From positions 1,240,001-1,304,000 of the forward strand of contig NC_060023.1 of assembly GCF_021134715.1 (NCBI RefSeq): a stretch of 64,000 nt of DNA. The letters are read 5' to 3'. Positions 40,249 to 50,421 of this stretch are shown piece after piece (position 1 is the first letter of the stretch; each line of letters opens with the position of its first letter). Position numbers and translations under genes: made by a program. The stretch is from Daphnia pulex (lineage: Eukaryota; Arthropoda; Branchiopoda; Diplostraca; Daphniidae). The notes under the pieces were generated by a model. The model did no database searches. It saw nothing but the letters and a program-made list of their open reading frames with translations, and was not told the DNA's origin.

Positions 40249-41039
40249 TTGTCAGTTGTTTTATAAAACTGACGAAAAAACATCGTTCGACACTGCGCAG
40301 TGTGCTAATTTGGCTGTTGGTCTCATCACTCTCAGAATGTGACAGCACTAAGCATTTGGCATATGCTCTTTTACTATCGTACTTGAAAAGAAAAATCTGC
40401 TGTACATATACTGGATTGACGTAAATTGTATATTGGCTATTCTTTAATTGCTTTCGTTGGCTTTCGTTGAAATTAGCTTACGGCGGTCCCCCCACACACA
40501 CAAACAAATATGTGTTCCCTAATATGGCGCGTGTCCTTTTTTGGTTTCGGGAGATATAAGGATATATTAGAAATCAATTCTTGGATGTAATAACCCTGTG
40601 TTATTCAGGGTTGGCTGATTTCCTCCAGTGTGTTTTTTTAAATCTTACTTAGTTTTACTCGGTTTTGATCTTTGCCGTCCTCTAAAGGTATCTATGAAAG
40701 TGATGCTAGGTAGGTCAATTGTTTCCCAAAAAAGTTGATACATTTTTCCTCTTTAACATTTCATTATGTTCCTCGAAACTTGCACTCTTGTGTGTTAACG
40801 TGTGAAAAACTGAAAATAATACAAAAGTATTTTGTAATTTTGTGAGTTGCTCGAAATTTTATTTTATTTATTTTAAAATTCTTTGCTCGCATCCCGCACG
40901 AGACCTGACGAAACAAACAAATTTGAAAAAGCAAGAAAAGTTTCAAATTTGGGTAAAGCTACAATCTGGCAACGTTGCAGTTCCCATGTTATTTATTTGT
41001 TTTTGACAGTTTCGCAAGTGTCTGCTATTCAAGATCAAA
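40249..41039. other. 3' region of the BTB-ZF gene and spacer
   Basis: No coding exon is seen. AT rich, with a CACACACACA run near 40.49 kb. It should hold the BTB-ZF 3'UTR. Confidence 0.4.
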
Positions 41040-41168
41040 GGATGTAGGAACTGTACATTACGTCAGGGAAATTCCCTTAAAAAACATCAGTGTTATTTCT
41101 TAAGTATAGGGAAGTGCTCGTCGACCATTAAGAAATTGTGACTTTAGTCAGTGCAGGAAATTTCCATC
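41040..41168 (+). promoter_or_regulatory. Upstream element of the 380-aa gene, duplicated at 27.3 kb
   Basis: The 130 bp before the ATG at 41169 recurs at 27.30-27.44 kb with perhaps three-quarters identity, including the ATG. It probably contains the 5'UTR and core promoter of this gene. Confidence 0.5.
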
Positions 41169-42512
41169 ATGTCACTAGGACGTATTAAAGGGAAATGCTT
41201 CACCCAAAAACTTTTGTTCATTGATGAAGCTGATAGTGAAACAGTGAAAGGGTTTGCAATAAATCTTTTTGATTTCTATACAGAACTTTCTGTTTCTCAG
41301 TTCAATAAAAACAAATGGCGCAAAGATTGGAAAACCTTAGGGCAATTGTGCGAAACATGCTTCAAAGATGATATCTCGGAAATTGTGGTTTATTCCAGTC
41401 CCTTGACTAAACTCAACAGAAATGAAAACCTCTTGTATCACGCATTTGCTGTTTTCAAAACTGTAAATGTTGTAAGTGGACAGACAGCATGGTGGTCCGT
41501 AGAAAAGAATGGAGAACACATTGTTTTGCAGAGGACTGTAAACCAAGACCAAAGTTTTGTTCGAGATTATTTGTATACTGAGGTCGAATTTCAAGAGTCT
41601 ATGACAACACGCAATACTCCCGTGAAAATGTTGTCCGAATCTCCAGGACGTGGAACTCTTTTCGATTTCTTAAGGGCTCTCGTCGATAGACACGATTTGA
41701 ATGAAAGATATCATTTCTTTGCCAGCAACTGCCAAGAGTTTGCATCGTTTGTATTCAACACCATCAGCGGAAAGAAGAAAAAATGGAATGCGACGGTTGA
41801 CGGCGCCTTAATGAAGACACTCACTCGAAAGAAAAAATATCCCTCAATATTCACCGACGCATTTTTCGGTTTCTATATTGATAACAAAGCAATTGTTGAA
41901 TTTCATCGAGATCGCTGGATAGGTACGTAAATCACCTCAATAAATCAAGAACCACATTCAAATGTATTCGCATAGGAGATTTCATTTATGTTTCATTACA
42001 GCAAAACTTCTTCGTCGTCGATTTATTCCTATAACGCTCGTGCGTCATAGAAGAAGAGATAACTGCGTATCTGTGAGGTGAGAACTTAAGCGAATCAGAG
42101 AATTTTCAATTTAATTAATTCCAATTTGGGACAGAATTGAATCAGCTGATGGACGCGGAGTCAATGGTGCAGTTCGAGGAAGAGATTTCGTAGCTATAAA
42201 CCAAGTGATTGATTTCAAAGTCAACGAAGTCGAAAAACAAGTGAGTCAAATTGTTATACTTTTCCTAAATTTAAATGATTACATTATAACTTGTTTATCC
42301 TGCAGATAATTGTAGAAATACTACCTGCAAATTCCAACAACAGACATGCTATCTTCTTTCTAATAAAACTGTTTTTAACCGTTCCCACTGCTGGCGAGAA
42401 TCACGATGTAATGATAGGGTACTATTCGTCTCAAATGATTGAAGTTTTATTGACCGATGAATGCAACCAAAACGAAATTTGGACGAACTTTCCCTTGCGC
42501 AAAATCATTTAA
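41169..42512 (+). CDS. Uncharacterised 380-aa protein with an NCQEF motif
   Basis: Four exons, 41169-41922, 42002-42077, 42135-42240 and 42306-42512, give 380 aa with all phases consistent. I do not recognise the family with certainty. The first exon has WWSVEKNGEHIVLQR (about residues 110-125) and FFASNCQEFASFVFN (about 180-195). A spaced histidine and an Asn-Cys-x-x-Phe motif recall papain-like folds such as LRAT, PPPDE or NlpC/P60, where the Cys is the nucleophile; the match is only to short motifs. The second exon is strongly basic (LLRRRFIPITLVRHRRRD). No signal peptide or membrane helix is seen. The promoter and start are duplicated at 27.3 kb. Confidence 0.75.
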
Positions 42513-42909
42513 TGTTTTAATGTTTAATGTTGTCTTTATAAATACAATATTTTATCCAACAGCTTGTCTTAATCCCCGGCGCCGAAACTATTCGCCTTGT
42601 CGGAAATGATTGATTCCCCATTTTTAAATGCACATAGGAAGTTCACGTTGAGCCTTTTTGTTCCTGAATTCCATCTTTATTCCCATTAACGCAAGATGAT
42701 TCAAGATTCAACACGGTTTAAACATTTTATTGTTTCCTTAATCGACTGGTTACAATTTCTACCAATAGAGGGCATGCCAGCTTATTACTATTTCACAATA
42801 GATACCTGACAACTGACAAGTGACAACTCATAGAACAACATAGAACAATAAATAGTCAAAAATACAATTTTCCTTAGAGTTCAGTTTTGATTTCTCTTTT
42901 GGACATCCA
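42513..42909 (+). promoter_or_regulatory. Short spacer before the Death-SEFIR gene
   Basis: Four hundred bases between two co-directed genes. It must contain the first gene's 3'UTR and the second gene's promoter. AT rich with no exon. Confidence 0.4.
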
Positions 42910-44252
42910 ATGGCTGATTTTTCTATGTAAGTAAAGAAGTAAATTCCTCACTTTATGAATAGATTTCATCATGCAATTTTTTTCTCGCGTCTAACAGAAA
43001 TCCAGCTCTAGATCAAGAACTAGAAGATATTCGCACAAGGGATGTTCCTGGTCCTCCAGACGTTACAAAATGTCTAGAAGATTGGTTGACCAAAGGTGCA
43101 AATTACTCTATTAAAAAGTTGACAAGTGACAACCAAATTGGTTGGGACATTTTGCATATAATTGCAAGGTTTGTCGATGGGACACCTGTGGGATCCCATG
43201 GAGATTGGAAACATCTTGCTGGTCTTCTTGGCCTCCACATTCACGACATTATTGTAATAAATCAATAATGTGTACTTCTTTTTCACATAATCTAATCGCT
43301 ACTTCTTATGTTCAGAGGATTGAAAACTTTTCTACCATCAAGGGAGCTACTTTAGAAATTCTGAGCCAATTTGCACTTAAAAATCATGCCAGTCTTTCAA
43401 ATTTGCTGGAAGCTCTCAACATCATGGAACGCCATGATGTTCTTTATGCCATTTCAGAAAAATTAAAAGGTTTGTTCTAAACATTACATTTAATATTTGA
43501 TAAATGATTTCATGTCATACAGTCCTTCTTTATTTACAGCTTTGTTCAACCCCACTTCAACATCCAATCAAGTGGAAGATTCAACTCCTAGTCAACTAGT
43601 CAGCGAGACAGATAGTGAAATGGATTCTGGCATGGAATTTAGTATTACGGGAGAAGGTGACCCAGAAAACTTGAAATCTGTTCCACTAGGTTCAAGCTTA
43701 TCACCGCCGATCGAAAACAAGCTTCAGAATGACTCGAAAGGCTCTGACAAGAAGAAGTATAAGAAAACGGTGCTTTTGACGTTTACCCAAGACGGCTACG
43801 AAATAGCCAATCAAGTTGCTCGTCAAATCCGATCCTCAAACCTGGGAATTGGCGTTTTGATTCTAGAAGAAAACAGAGACGAGCTGGAATTCTGTGGCGA
43901 AAGTATCTACCGCTGGTACCAAGAAGTCGACTACATCATTCCCATCATCACAGAAGAATACCTGTGGCAAATCTCTCCAGGAAGTGCCGATACACAAGAC
44001 GTTGCTGGCCAATCTGAGCCCACCTGCCTAGATGCTCGATACGCTCGTCTGATTTACGTCATGATGTTGGAAGAATACCAGCGAAACCATTGCTTAAACT
44101 ACCGTGTCCGTCCATTGGAATCGAATCTACTCGTCAGACGAACCCACTACCTTCTCCGAAGTCCAATCTTCAGTTTCCGTAAAGGAGTCAATCAAGTTGA
44201 CAAATTGGCGTCGATCCTTGCACAAGCTAAGATTAGAACTAATATCCATTAG
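42910..44252 (+). CDS. Death domain-SEFIR adaptor (CIKS/Act1-like)
   Basis: Four exons, 42910-42926 (17 nt with the ATG), 42998-43253, 43316-43469 and 43540-44252, give 379 aa. Residues about 25-125 look like a Death-fold domain (WDILHIIARFV, DWKHLAGLLGLHIHDI, LSNLLEALNIMERHDVLYAI). An acidic, Ser-rich linker follows (about 145-210). Residues about 215-350 look like a SEFIR domain, the TIR relative found in IL-17 receptors and their adaptor CIKS/TRAF3IP2 (KKTVLLTFTQDGYEIANQVA, YRWYQEVDYIIPIITEEYL). Such proteins link IL-17-type receptors to TRAF/NF-kB signalling in the cytosol. MyD88 has a similar order (Death-TIR), so a MyD88-like reading must be excluded. The gene is convergent with the Munc13-like gene, 164 bp apart at the stop codons. 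Confidence 0.75.
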
Positions 44253-44405
44253 ATTGTATCTTAAGCATTTGTCTTTTCTTATATTGTTTTTATGGTAACA
44301 AAGCGCCGGAAGCTGACTCGAATTGTATGTATATTTACAGAAAAATTCATTTCAGCGGAGCGCCATTGAGTATATGTATAAATATGTAAATCGTTGGTAA
44401 ACAGT

Positions 44406-44411
44406 TTTATT
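44406..44411 (-). terminator. Polyadenylation signal of the Munc13-4-like gene
   Basis: AATAAA on the minus strand begins 6 nt after the TGA at 44419-44417. It implies an extremely short 3'UTR, in keeping with the tight convergent arrangement. Confidence 0.5.
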
Positions 44412-44416
44412 AATAA

Positions 44417-47400
44417 TCACTTTCCGCTCATTCGCTTCTTCTCCTTTTTGGCGAAATCTTTGGCCGCCTTATCCCATGTACGGCCCTCCAGTGCGTTTAG
44501 AAATTCAGATTCTATAGAATGCAAAAAATCCGATTATAGTTTGTGTTTAATAAGTGATTATTACAATTCATTTGCATTACCTTTCTCTAGCGGTTTAGTA
44601 AGTGGCAAAATCACTTGCTCCAGATCGTTCATGTTGACTGAGGAGTCGCCACGAGTGATTTGCTGGAAACCTAGGAAGTGTTCGCCCATCATCTCGTTGG
44701 CACCAATCAGATCCTTATCCTTGATAGTAAATAGGATGCAGCATTCCGGGTTGGTCTGCAGCGACTTTGGTACAGGACTACAGAAATAAAAGCCGTTTAG
44801 GTATATTCAATTCAATTTCATAATTATATAGAAACTTACTAGGTAAAGCTCTCTTCAAATAGCGGGAACAGAGTACGTTTGTGCACTTTACTCTTTAGTA
44901 TAGCAGCATCGGGAAATTGTTGAATTGGCAAGAGCTGGACTTTGACGTAGGGATCAGCCGAGCCGTTAACATCCATCGGTTTCAAATTACGGGCATTAAG
45001 TATATCGATATTAAGCGCATCGTCGATAAAGATGACCCGGACAGACAGCGAACCAAGTCCGACATCCTGGCCGGATTCAGTCGTCTGTTTGAGTCGATCG
45101 AGACGGTACTGATGGATCAAATCGCCAGTATCCATCCCGTGCAGTTTGAGTAACCAGCGGATTTTGGTCAGAGTTTCATCCTCTTCTTCTTCCGCGTCAG
45201 CGTCAGGGTTATGGAAGCAGTTTTCTATGATATCCAGCAGTTCTTTCCACTGGCGGAAGCAGGCAGGTTGACGCTTTTTCTGTTATTAAAAGTTAAGTTG
45301 TTACAATTAACAGGAAATGACAGAAGATTTTAGTCTGAATAGTTTACTTGAACTTCTCCCTCGACAACGTTGAGGAAGCTTTGCAGAATGTGGTGGTAGA
45401 TGATGTTCAAAACACGGACGAAAACATCTTTTTCCAGGTGGGTATCCAGCGCTAAGAGTTGATCGCAAATGTAACTGTTGAGATCGTCAGTTTGACGCAT
45501 ACCGAAATCCGATTCCATCACAGTATTGATCAGCCTGGCCACTTCAACTTCAAACTGTCCAGTCAAAACACAATTTAGTTTTTTGAATTGCAAATATTAA
45601 TAAAGGTTTCAATTCATACCCTGCGAGCAATGGCGTAAAAGATCTCGTCCAACTTTTCGTTGACGTCTTTGATGGCATTTTCCGTCAGTGTCTCTTGAGT
45701 TGGACCGTTGTTATCGCTACGTTGGACAGCGTCGCTCAGCCTGTACAATCCAATTTCTTCCGCCAAGGGCTGGATCGATTGCTGGACGTGTAAGATACTG
45801 TTGATGGCGGAACATATCTTGAGGGAGATGAAGAACGGCTGGGCAGTACCAGTTGTCGGTGAACCGGAATGAAGTCTCTCCAATTTAAGTCGAATGGCCT
45901 CGGCGTAAATTGTGGCCGATTGTTTCACCTCCTGTTTATTTTTGAAAATTAACTTCAAAATCGTTGAAATTATTTCATTAATTGCTACTTACATCCATGA
46001 TCTTGATCACAAACGACAAGGCTCCTTTCTCATCCGGCCAGGCCAGTTGTTCCCAAAACATTTTGATCTAAAAATGAATTTCATTAAATTCAAATCTTTA
46101 AAAACAAATGTTAAAAATGTTGACTTACCGAATAAAAGACGCTGACAGCATCAACAGCTGACGAGGAATACTTCACCATACTATCGACAGTTTGCAGATT
46201 ATCTAAATGAACAGCTTTTCCAATGCGGATCATGGCTTTATACAGGGCGATATCCAGCCAGCGATCGACCGCCGTTTCGAACCAAGTGTAAAACGGAGCT
46301 AATTTGACGGTTTCCCTATCCAACATGGGCAACGAAACTGATAATCTAAAGAAAACAATAGGAATTACATTAGAATAAACTTGGAAATTATTTGACAGGT
46401 AGACTCACTTGTTAAACTGTTGAAGGCACAGGTAAAGTTCAAAGAGAGCCGTGCCCATCGATAATCTTGGCGCGATATTATCAACTTCGTTTTGTTTAGC
46501 ATGGCCGTTTTGAAGAGTCTGAGGAACCTCACCGGAAGCTTCCAGCGCTAGAGAGACGATCTGATTGTTGGAAGTATTAATGGACTTGAGTGACTTGGTG
46601 ACGTTGATCACCATAGGCTTGGAAGTGTCGGCCAACTGGCCGTCGTAATACGAGTAGACGATGTTGAAGGCTGGAATTTGCCAAATCCGTTCAAAGATTT
46701 GGTGGTAGACAGTCAGGACCTTCTTCAAGTCGGTCATAAGTGACTGGCAAATGCGGATGGCATTTTCTAAACGGTCGTCGTCACAGATTGGACCGCCTTG
46801 TCTTCTTCCTCCGATAATCCGGCTGAAACAATCGGCCGCTCCCATCGTCACAGCCTCGCCGATCCGCACTTGCAGTTCAGAGAATCCTGGCCGGTTAGAC
46901 CCCAAATTGTTCAGTTCCTTAAGGCACCTGCCAGAAATTCAAATTAATATTTTGTTCAAATCATTCAGAAGACAACTATTCACTTACTCGAGTAGAAATG
47001 AAAGTTGTTCCGGTTTGGTACTCAATTCCGAATTATTGCGCAAATAGCGGACAGCCGATAAGGCAGCGACGACAAAAGAGTCGGCGGCCGTCCAGAAGAC
47101 GTTGACTAATTCCTCTTCGGGAAGTTTACCATCGTTGATGGCCTTGCGGAGTCGCTGGACCAAGTTCAGCATCATTCCAAGGTCCAGGGTCCTTTTGTGC
47201 AAAACGGTGGCGTAAACGGACCAGGAACACGCATCCGTCACGCAGGATCGGAGTCCTCGATGAGCGGCGAATTGGCGGAGCATAACAGCCGCGCAGTCCG
47301 GCAAGACACCACGCCATTCAACATCCGCACGGAGCTCGTGTTCCACGATGATCCTCAACAATCGCTCGTACTGGACGAAACTTTCGTGCAATGTGAAATG

Positions 47401-49273
47401 CTCCGACGTATCGGACCGGGTGGCTGAGAGGGTCAAATTGATACGGATTTCTCCGCGTTCCTTAATTTTGGTCTTGTCACGCCCTTCCAGCTGATACCAA
47501 CGTTCCAGTCCAGAGATGGGAATCGATTTCAGTCCAACGTTTAACAATCCAAGGAATTTATGGGCCGGTTTTCCGGGCGCTTTCGACGCCACTGCAATTT
47601 GTTTGAGTAGGATGCCCATTCCGCGAAAATCTTTGACTTCACTAATACGCGACATTTTTTCCTTGACTGTCTCATCCGGATCATAATCCCTGTTTAACAA
47701 AAAAAATGTCATTAGAATTCGGTTTGATGGATGAAAATGTCATACTCCGGAATTCCGGAAATTTTCTTCCGGATTCCGGAATTTAAAAATAAAACTTACC
47801 AGATTTCAAGTTGCAAAATATCTTCATTTACGTCCTTTACCGCACTAATTTATCAAAAATAAAATAATTCATGAAATGTTTCGAAATAATAGGACACGGA
47901 CAAATGAAGACTCACAAATTCAACGTCTCGTTCCAGACGGGATCCAAAGTCCTTGGTTTCATGGACGTATCCTGAAATTTCTGCCGGTTGCTCGAAATCC
48001 ATATGGAACAGTAAGGATCGCTCATGCCTACGATATTTCATTCCGCTTGATTATAAATCCAAACCAGGAATAAATCAATTTGAAAAAATAACAAATTAAA
48101 TCTGTACCGTTGACGTCCTTGCCCTTTAGATTGCGCGCTTGGAGGACGCCCAACTGCAGCGAGACATCTGGTGGCTATAAAAATAAATCATCCTCAATTC
48201 AAATAATAATGGTTACAACTAATCAAAGTAAAATAATTACTTACCGTTCTTTGACGAACAGTTGACAACAATTCATCGTGTTTGGCGTCGGTAAACTGGA
48301 AGGATCTTTTTAAATAGTCAAAGACTTGATCGATGCTGCTGTTATCACAGCCAGTGCGGCTGATGGCGTGCAAAAGACTGTAGAGCACTTCACAGTAAAC
48401 TTTCTCCGCCTAATAATAATAAAAAAAAAAAAAAGTACTTAAATAAAAGATCAAAAATCAAACAAGGATTGAAATAAAACAGGCGCTGACTTGCAGCGTA
48501 TCATCCGTCATCTCTCAAAAATCTGCTGCAATTTCACCAACTTAACCTATTCTAGTCTTTCGCACGAATCAGACTGAACGAAACAGAGTGCAGTGTGCAA
48601 TAGGGCTGACACGAATCTATCGGTTTAGAGTCTGGCCCTCGTACAGCTAAGCGCCCGAAATAGAGCTGTATATATACAAACTTTTTTCCCGTCCGTGTCT
48701 GCGCACAACAAGTCCGTGAGTGGCCTGTGCCAATATGTTGTTTAGTATAGTCCTTGGGTAATGTTTAGATTATCTCTTTCAAAAAAAAAAGTTCCCAAAA
48801 CAACTTCCTTATCTTGTGGACCAAAGCGTTCCAGTCTGGGGAGACATTCGGAATGATCAGGAACGTGCAGATTCCATTCTCATTTTTGATTCCATCCATC
48901 ACGGGACTTGTGTGAAGTTGGAAATTTTTGGTGATGTCATACCTCGGGACCGGCGATAAGTTCGGGTCCCCAGATCCATCCAGTTTGGCCGCCGACGGGA
49001 GTTGAGACGCGGGACTTGGGTCGAGATCTGGGCGCCGGTTGCGGTGCCGATTCCTGGACGCCTTCGTCCGATCCATCGCTCAATTGAGGACTGGAGGTGG
49101 TCCGTTGGCGGTCCAACTGGTTGATCCGGTCGGCTCGAGCGAAGGCTTCTTCTACAACGTTGTCATTCGGCTGCTGACCACGTCTTCCGGCCGGAATCCT
49201 TTGAGTATTGGCACGTTCGCTGATCTTGGAGAATCGATCGAAAAAGTCGATCGATTCTTCGCTGATGGTCCTC
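44417..49273 (-). CDS. Munc13-4/BAIAP3-like C2-MUN-C2 protein (common exons)
   Basis: Common exons: 49273-48943, 48409-48245, 48174-48108, 48027-47916, 47844-47800, 47689-46988, 46927-46409, 46345-46129, 46067-45993, 45931-45620, 45554-45348, 45279-44840, 44777-44581 and 44511-44417. Every junction keeps phase. From the exon at 48409 onward they encode 1050 aa. Order: C2 domain 1 (LGVLQARNLKGKDVNG, SDPYCSIWI, DPVWNETLNF), the MUN region with MHD1 and MHD2 helical homology, then C2 domain 2 (ILNARNLKPMDVNGSADPYV, KRTLFPLFEESF). Aspartates in both C2 loops suggest Ca2+ and phospholipid binding. The family primes secretory granules and late-endosome/lysosome-related vesicles for SNARE fusion; the fly relatives are the unc-13-4 genes, one being staccato. 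The extra exon 49273-48943 adds a 110-aa Arg/Ser/Pro-rich region in long isoforms. Confidence 0.93.
48491..48511 (-). CDS. Alternative first exon C of the Munc13-4-like gene (short isoform)
   Basis: ATG plus MTDDTLQ, ending at a CAA|GTCAGC donor in phase 0. It fits the phase-0 acceptor of the exon at 48409, giving a 1057-aa isoform that skips the 110-aa region. The stretch 48530-48760 before it is non-coding and a plausible internal promoter, separating this start from exon 49273-48943. The donor is not a strong consensus. Confidence 0.6.
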
Positions 49274-49364
49274 CTGTAAAAATAAACAAATGAGATTTAC
49301 AAATGTGCGGATGGATGGATGGATAAAATCTAAACACGGAAAGACGCTGGTCAAACAGACAAAC

Positions 49365-49666
49365 CTAGCGAATGAAAAGAAAGGAAGCGGTTTGTTATTG
49401 TTATCGGCTTGGTCGACAAACCAAGTGGAACAGCGATCGGCTTTCTTATCGCGACTGATGCCGAATTTGTTGAATCGATGCCAACTGTGGCTCAAGTGCT
49501 GGAGTGAATTGTGGAACCAAGCGGAAGCCGGATTATTGCCAATTCCATCGCTGGTGCTATTGCTGCCCAGTAGAAACAGCAACGACCGACGATTGTTGGA
49601 ACTGTTGCTGCTGTTGTTGTCCAGTCGCCGACCGCCCGACTTTTTCACTCGACTAGAACAGCTCAT
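49365..49666 (-). CDS. Alternative first exon B of the Munc13-4-like gene
   Basis: A 302-nt segment starts MSCSSRVKKSGGRR and ends FFSFA plus two bases at a GCTAG|GTTTGT donor, phase 2. The exon at 49273 begins with one base to complete a codon, so the join is in frame (FARRTISEESIDFF) and gives 1261 aa. The N-terminal part is basic and Ser/Asn rich with WFHNSLQHLSHSWH. Confidence 0.7.
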
Positions 49667-50326
49667 CTCGGGTCGATCCTCACTCGAGCACTACGGATTC
49701 AATTGCCTCTCTCCCCTCCCACCACCACCACCAGCACCAGACTTTTAGTCTGTTTAATTGATACTTCCTCAAGCAATCAATCCGTTTTTCTCGTAGCAAC
49801 TGGAACTGGAAGACTTTGGCGCACGCACGCCACCAGCACAAGATTATGGACTCTAATGGCACCGGCTTCCTGGCCGGATGATGATGATCGTCATGTCTCG
49901 AATTTCATGACAATCAAATGATTTACACACACAAAAGATTCCAGCTATGAAATGGACAACACAGGAAGTTTAAACTGGGCAACAAAAAACAAAACAAACC
50001 AACCAAAAACTTATTTGGCAATCAAAAAATTAAAGAAAGTTATATCAAATAGTTTGAACGGGTAGTGGACCGCAAAGTTCACTACTACTAGTCCCGAAAA
50101 ACATGACCGCTCCGGTTCAGGTAATCCAGTCGACTGGTGGTGGTAGTTCCCCCCTCGGTCTATTTGCTGTCCCTCCCCCATGATGATGAACCACAAGAAA
50201 CAACCAATACACATGCTACTCCCCCCCCCCCGTTCCATTCCCATGGCGTCGCGACGTCACGTCGCCATAGTAACCAACAACATTTTATTCTTTTTCGAGT
50301 TTATTTTTAGTGACTAGTGTACTTAC

Positions 50327-50421
50327 GATTCTTGTCGCGGGGGCAATAGGAAACTGAAAATCTCGGGCAAACTGACATCTTGAAGCGAATGCGACAACCA
50401 ATGGGTGTTGGGAAACTTCAT
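50327..50421 (-). CDS. Alternative first exon D of the Munc13-4-like gene
   Basis: A 95-nt segment begins MKFPNTHWLSHSLQDVS and ends PPRQE plus two bases at a strong donor (ATC|GTAAGT), again phase 2 and compatible with the exon at 49273. The predicted isoform is 1192 aa. A C-run and GC-rich block at 50.22-50.27 kb lies downstream of it. Confidence 0.6.

Noticed and set aside
49290-49748. 152-aa plus-strand open frame
   Set aside because: Antisense of first exon B of the Munc13-like gene; the Leu runs come from Asn/Ser repeats on the coding strand.
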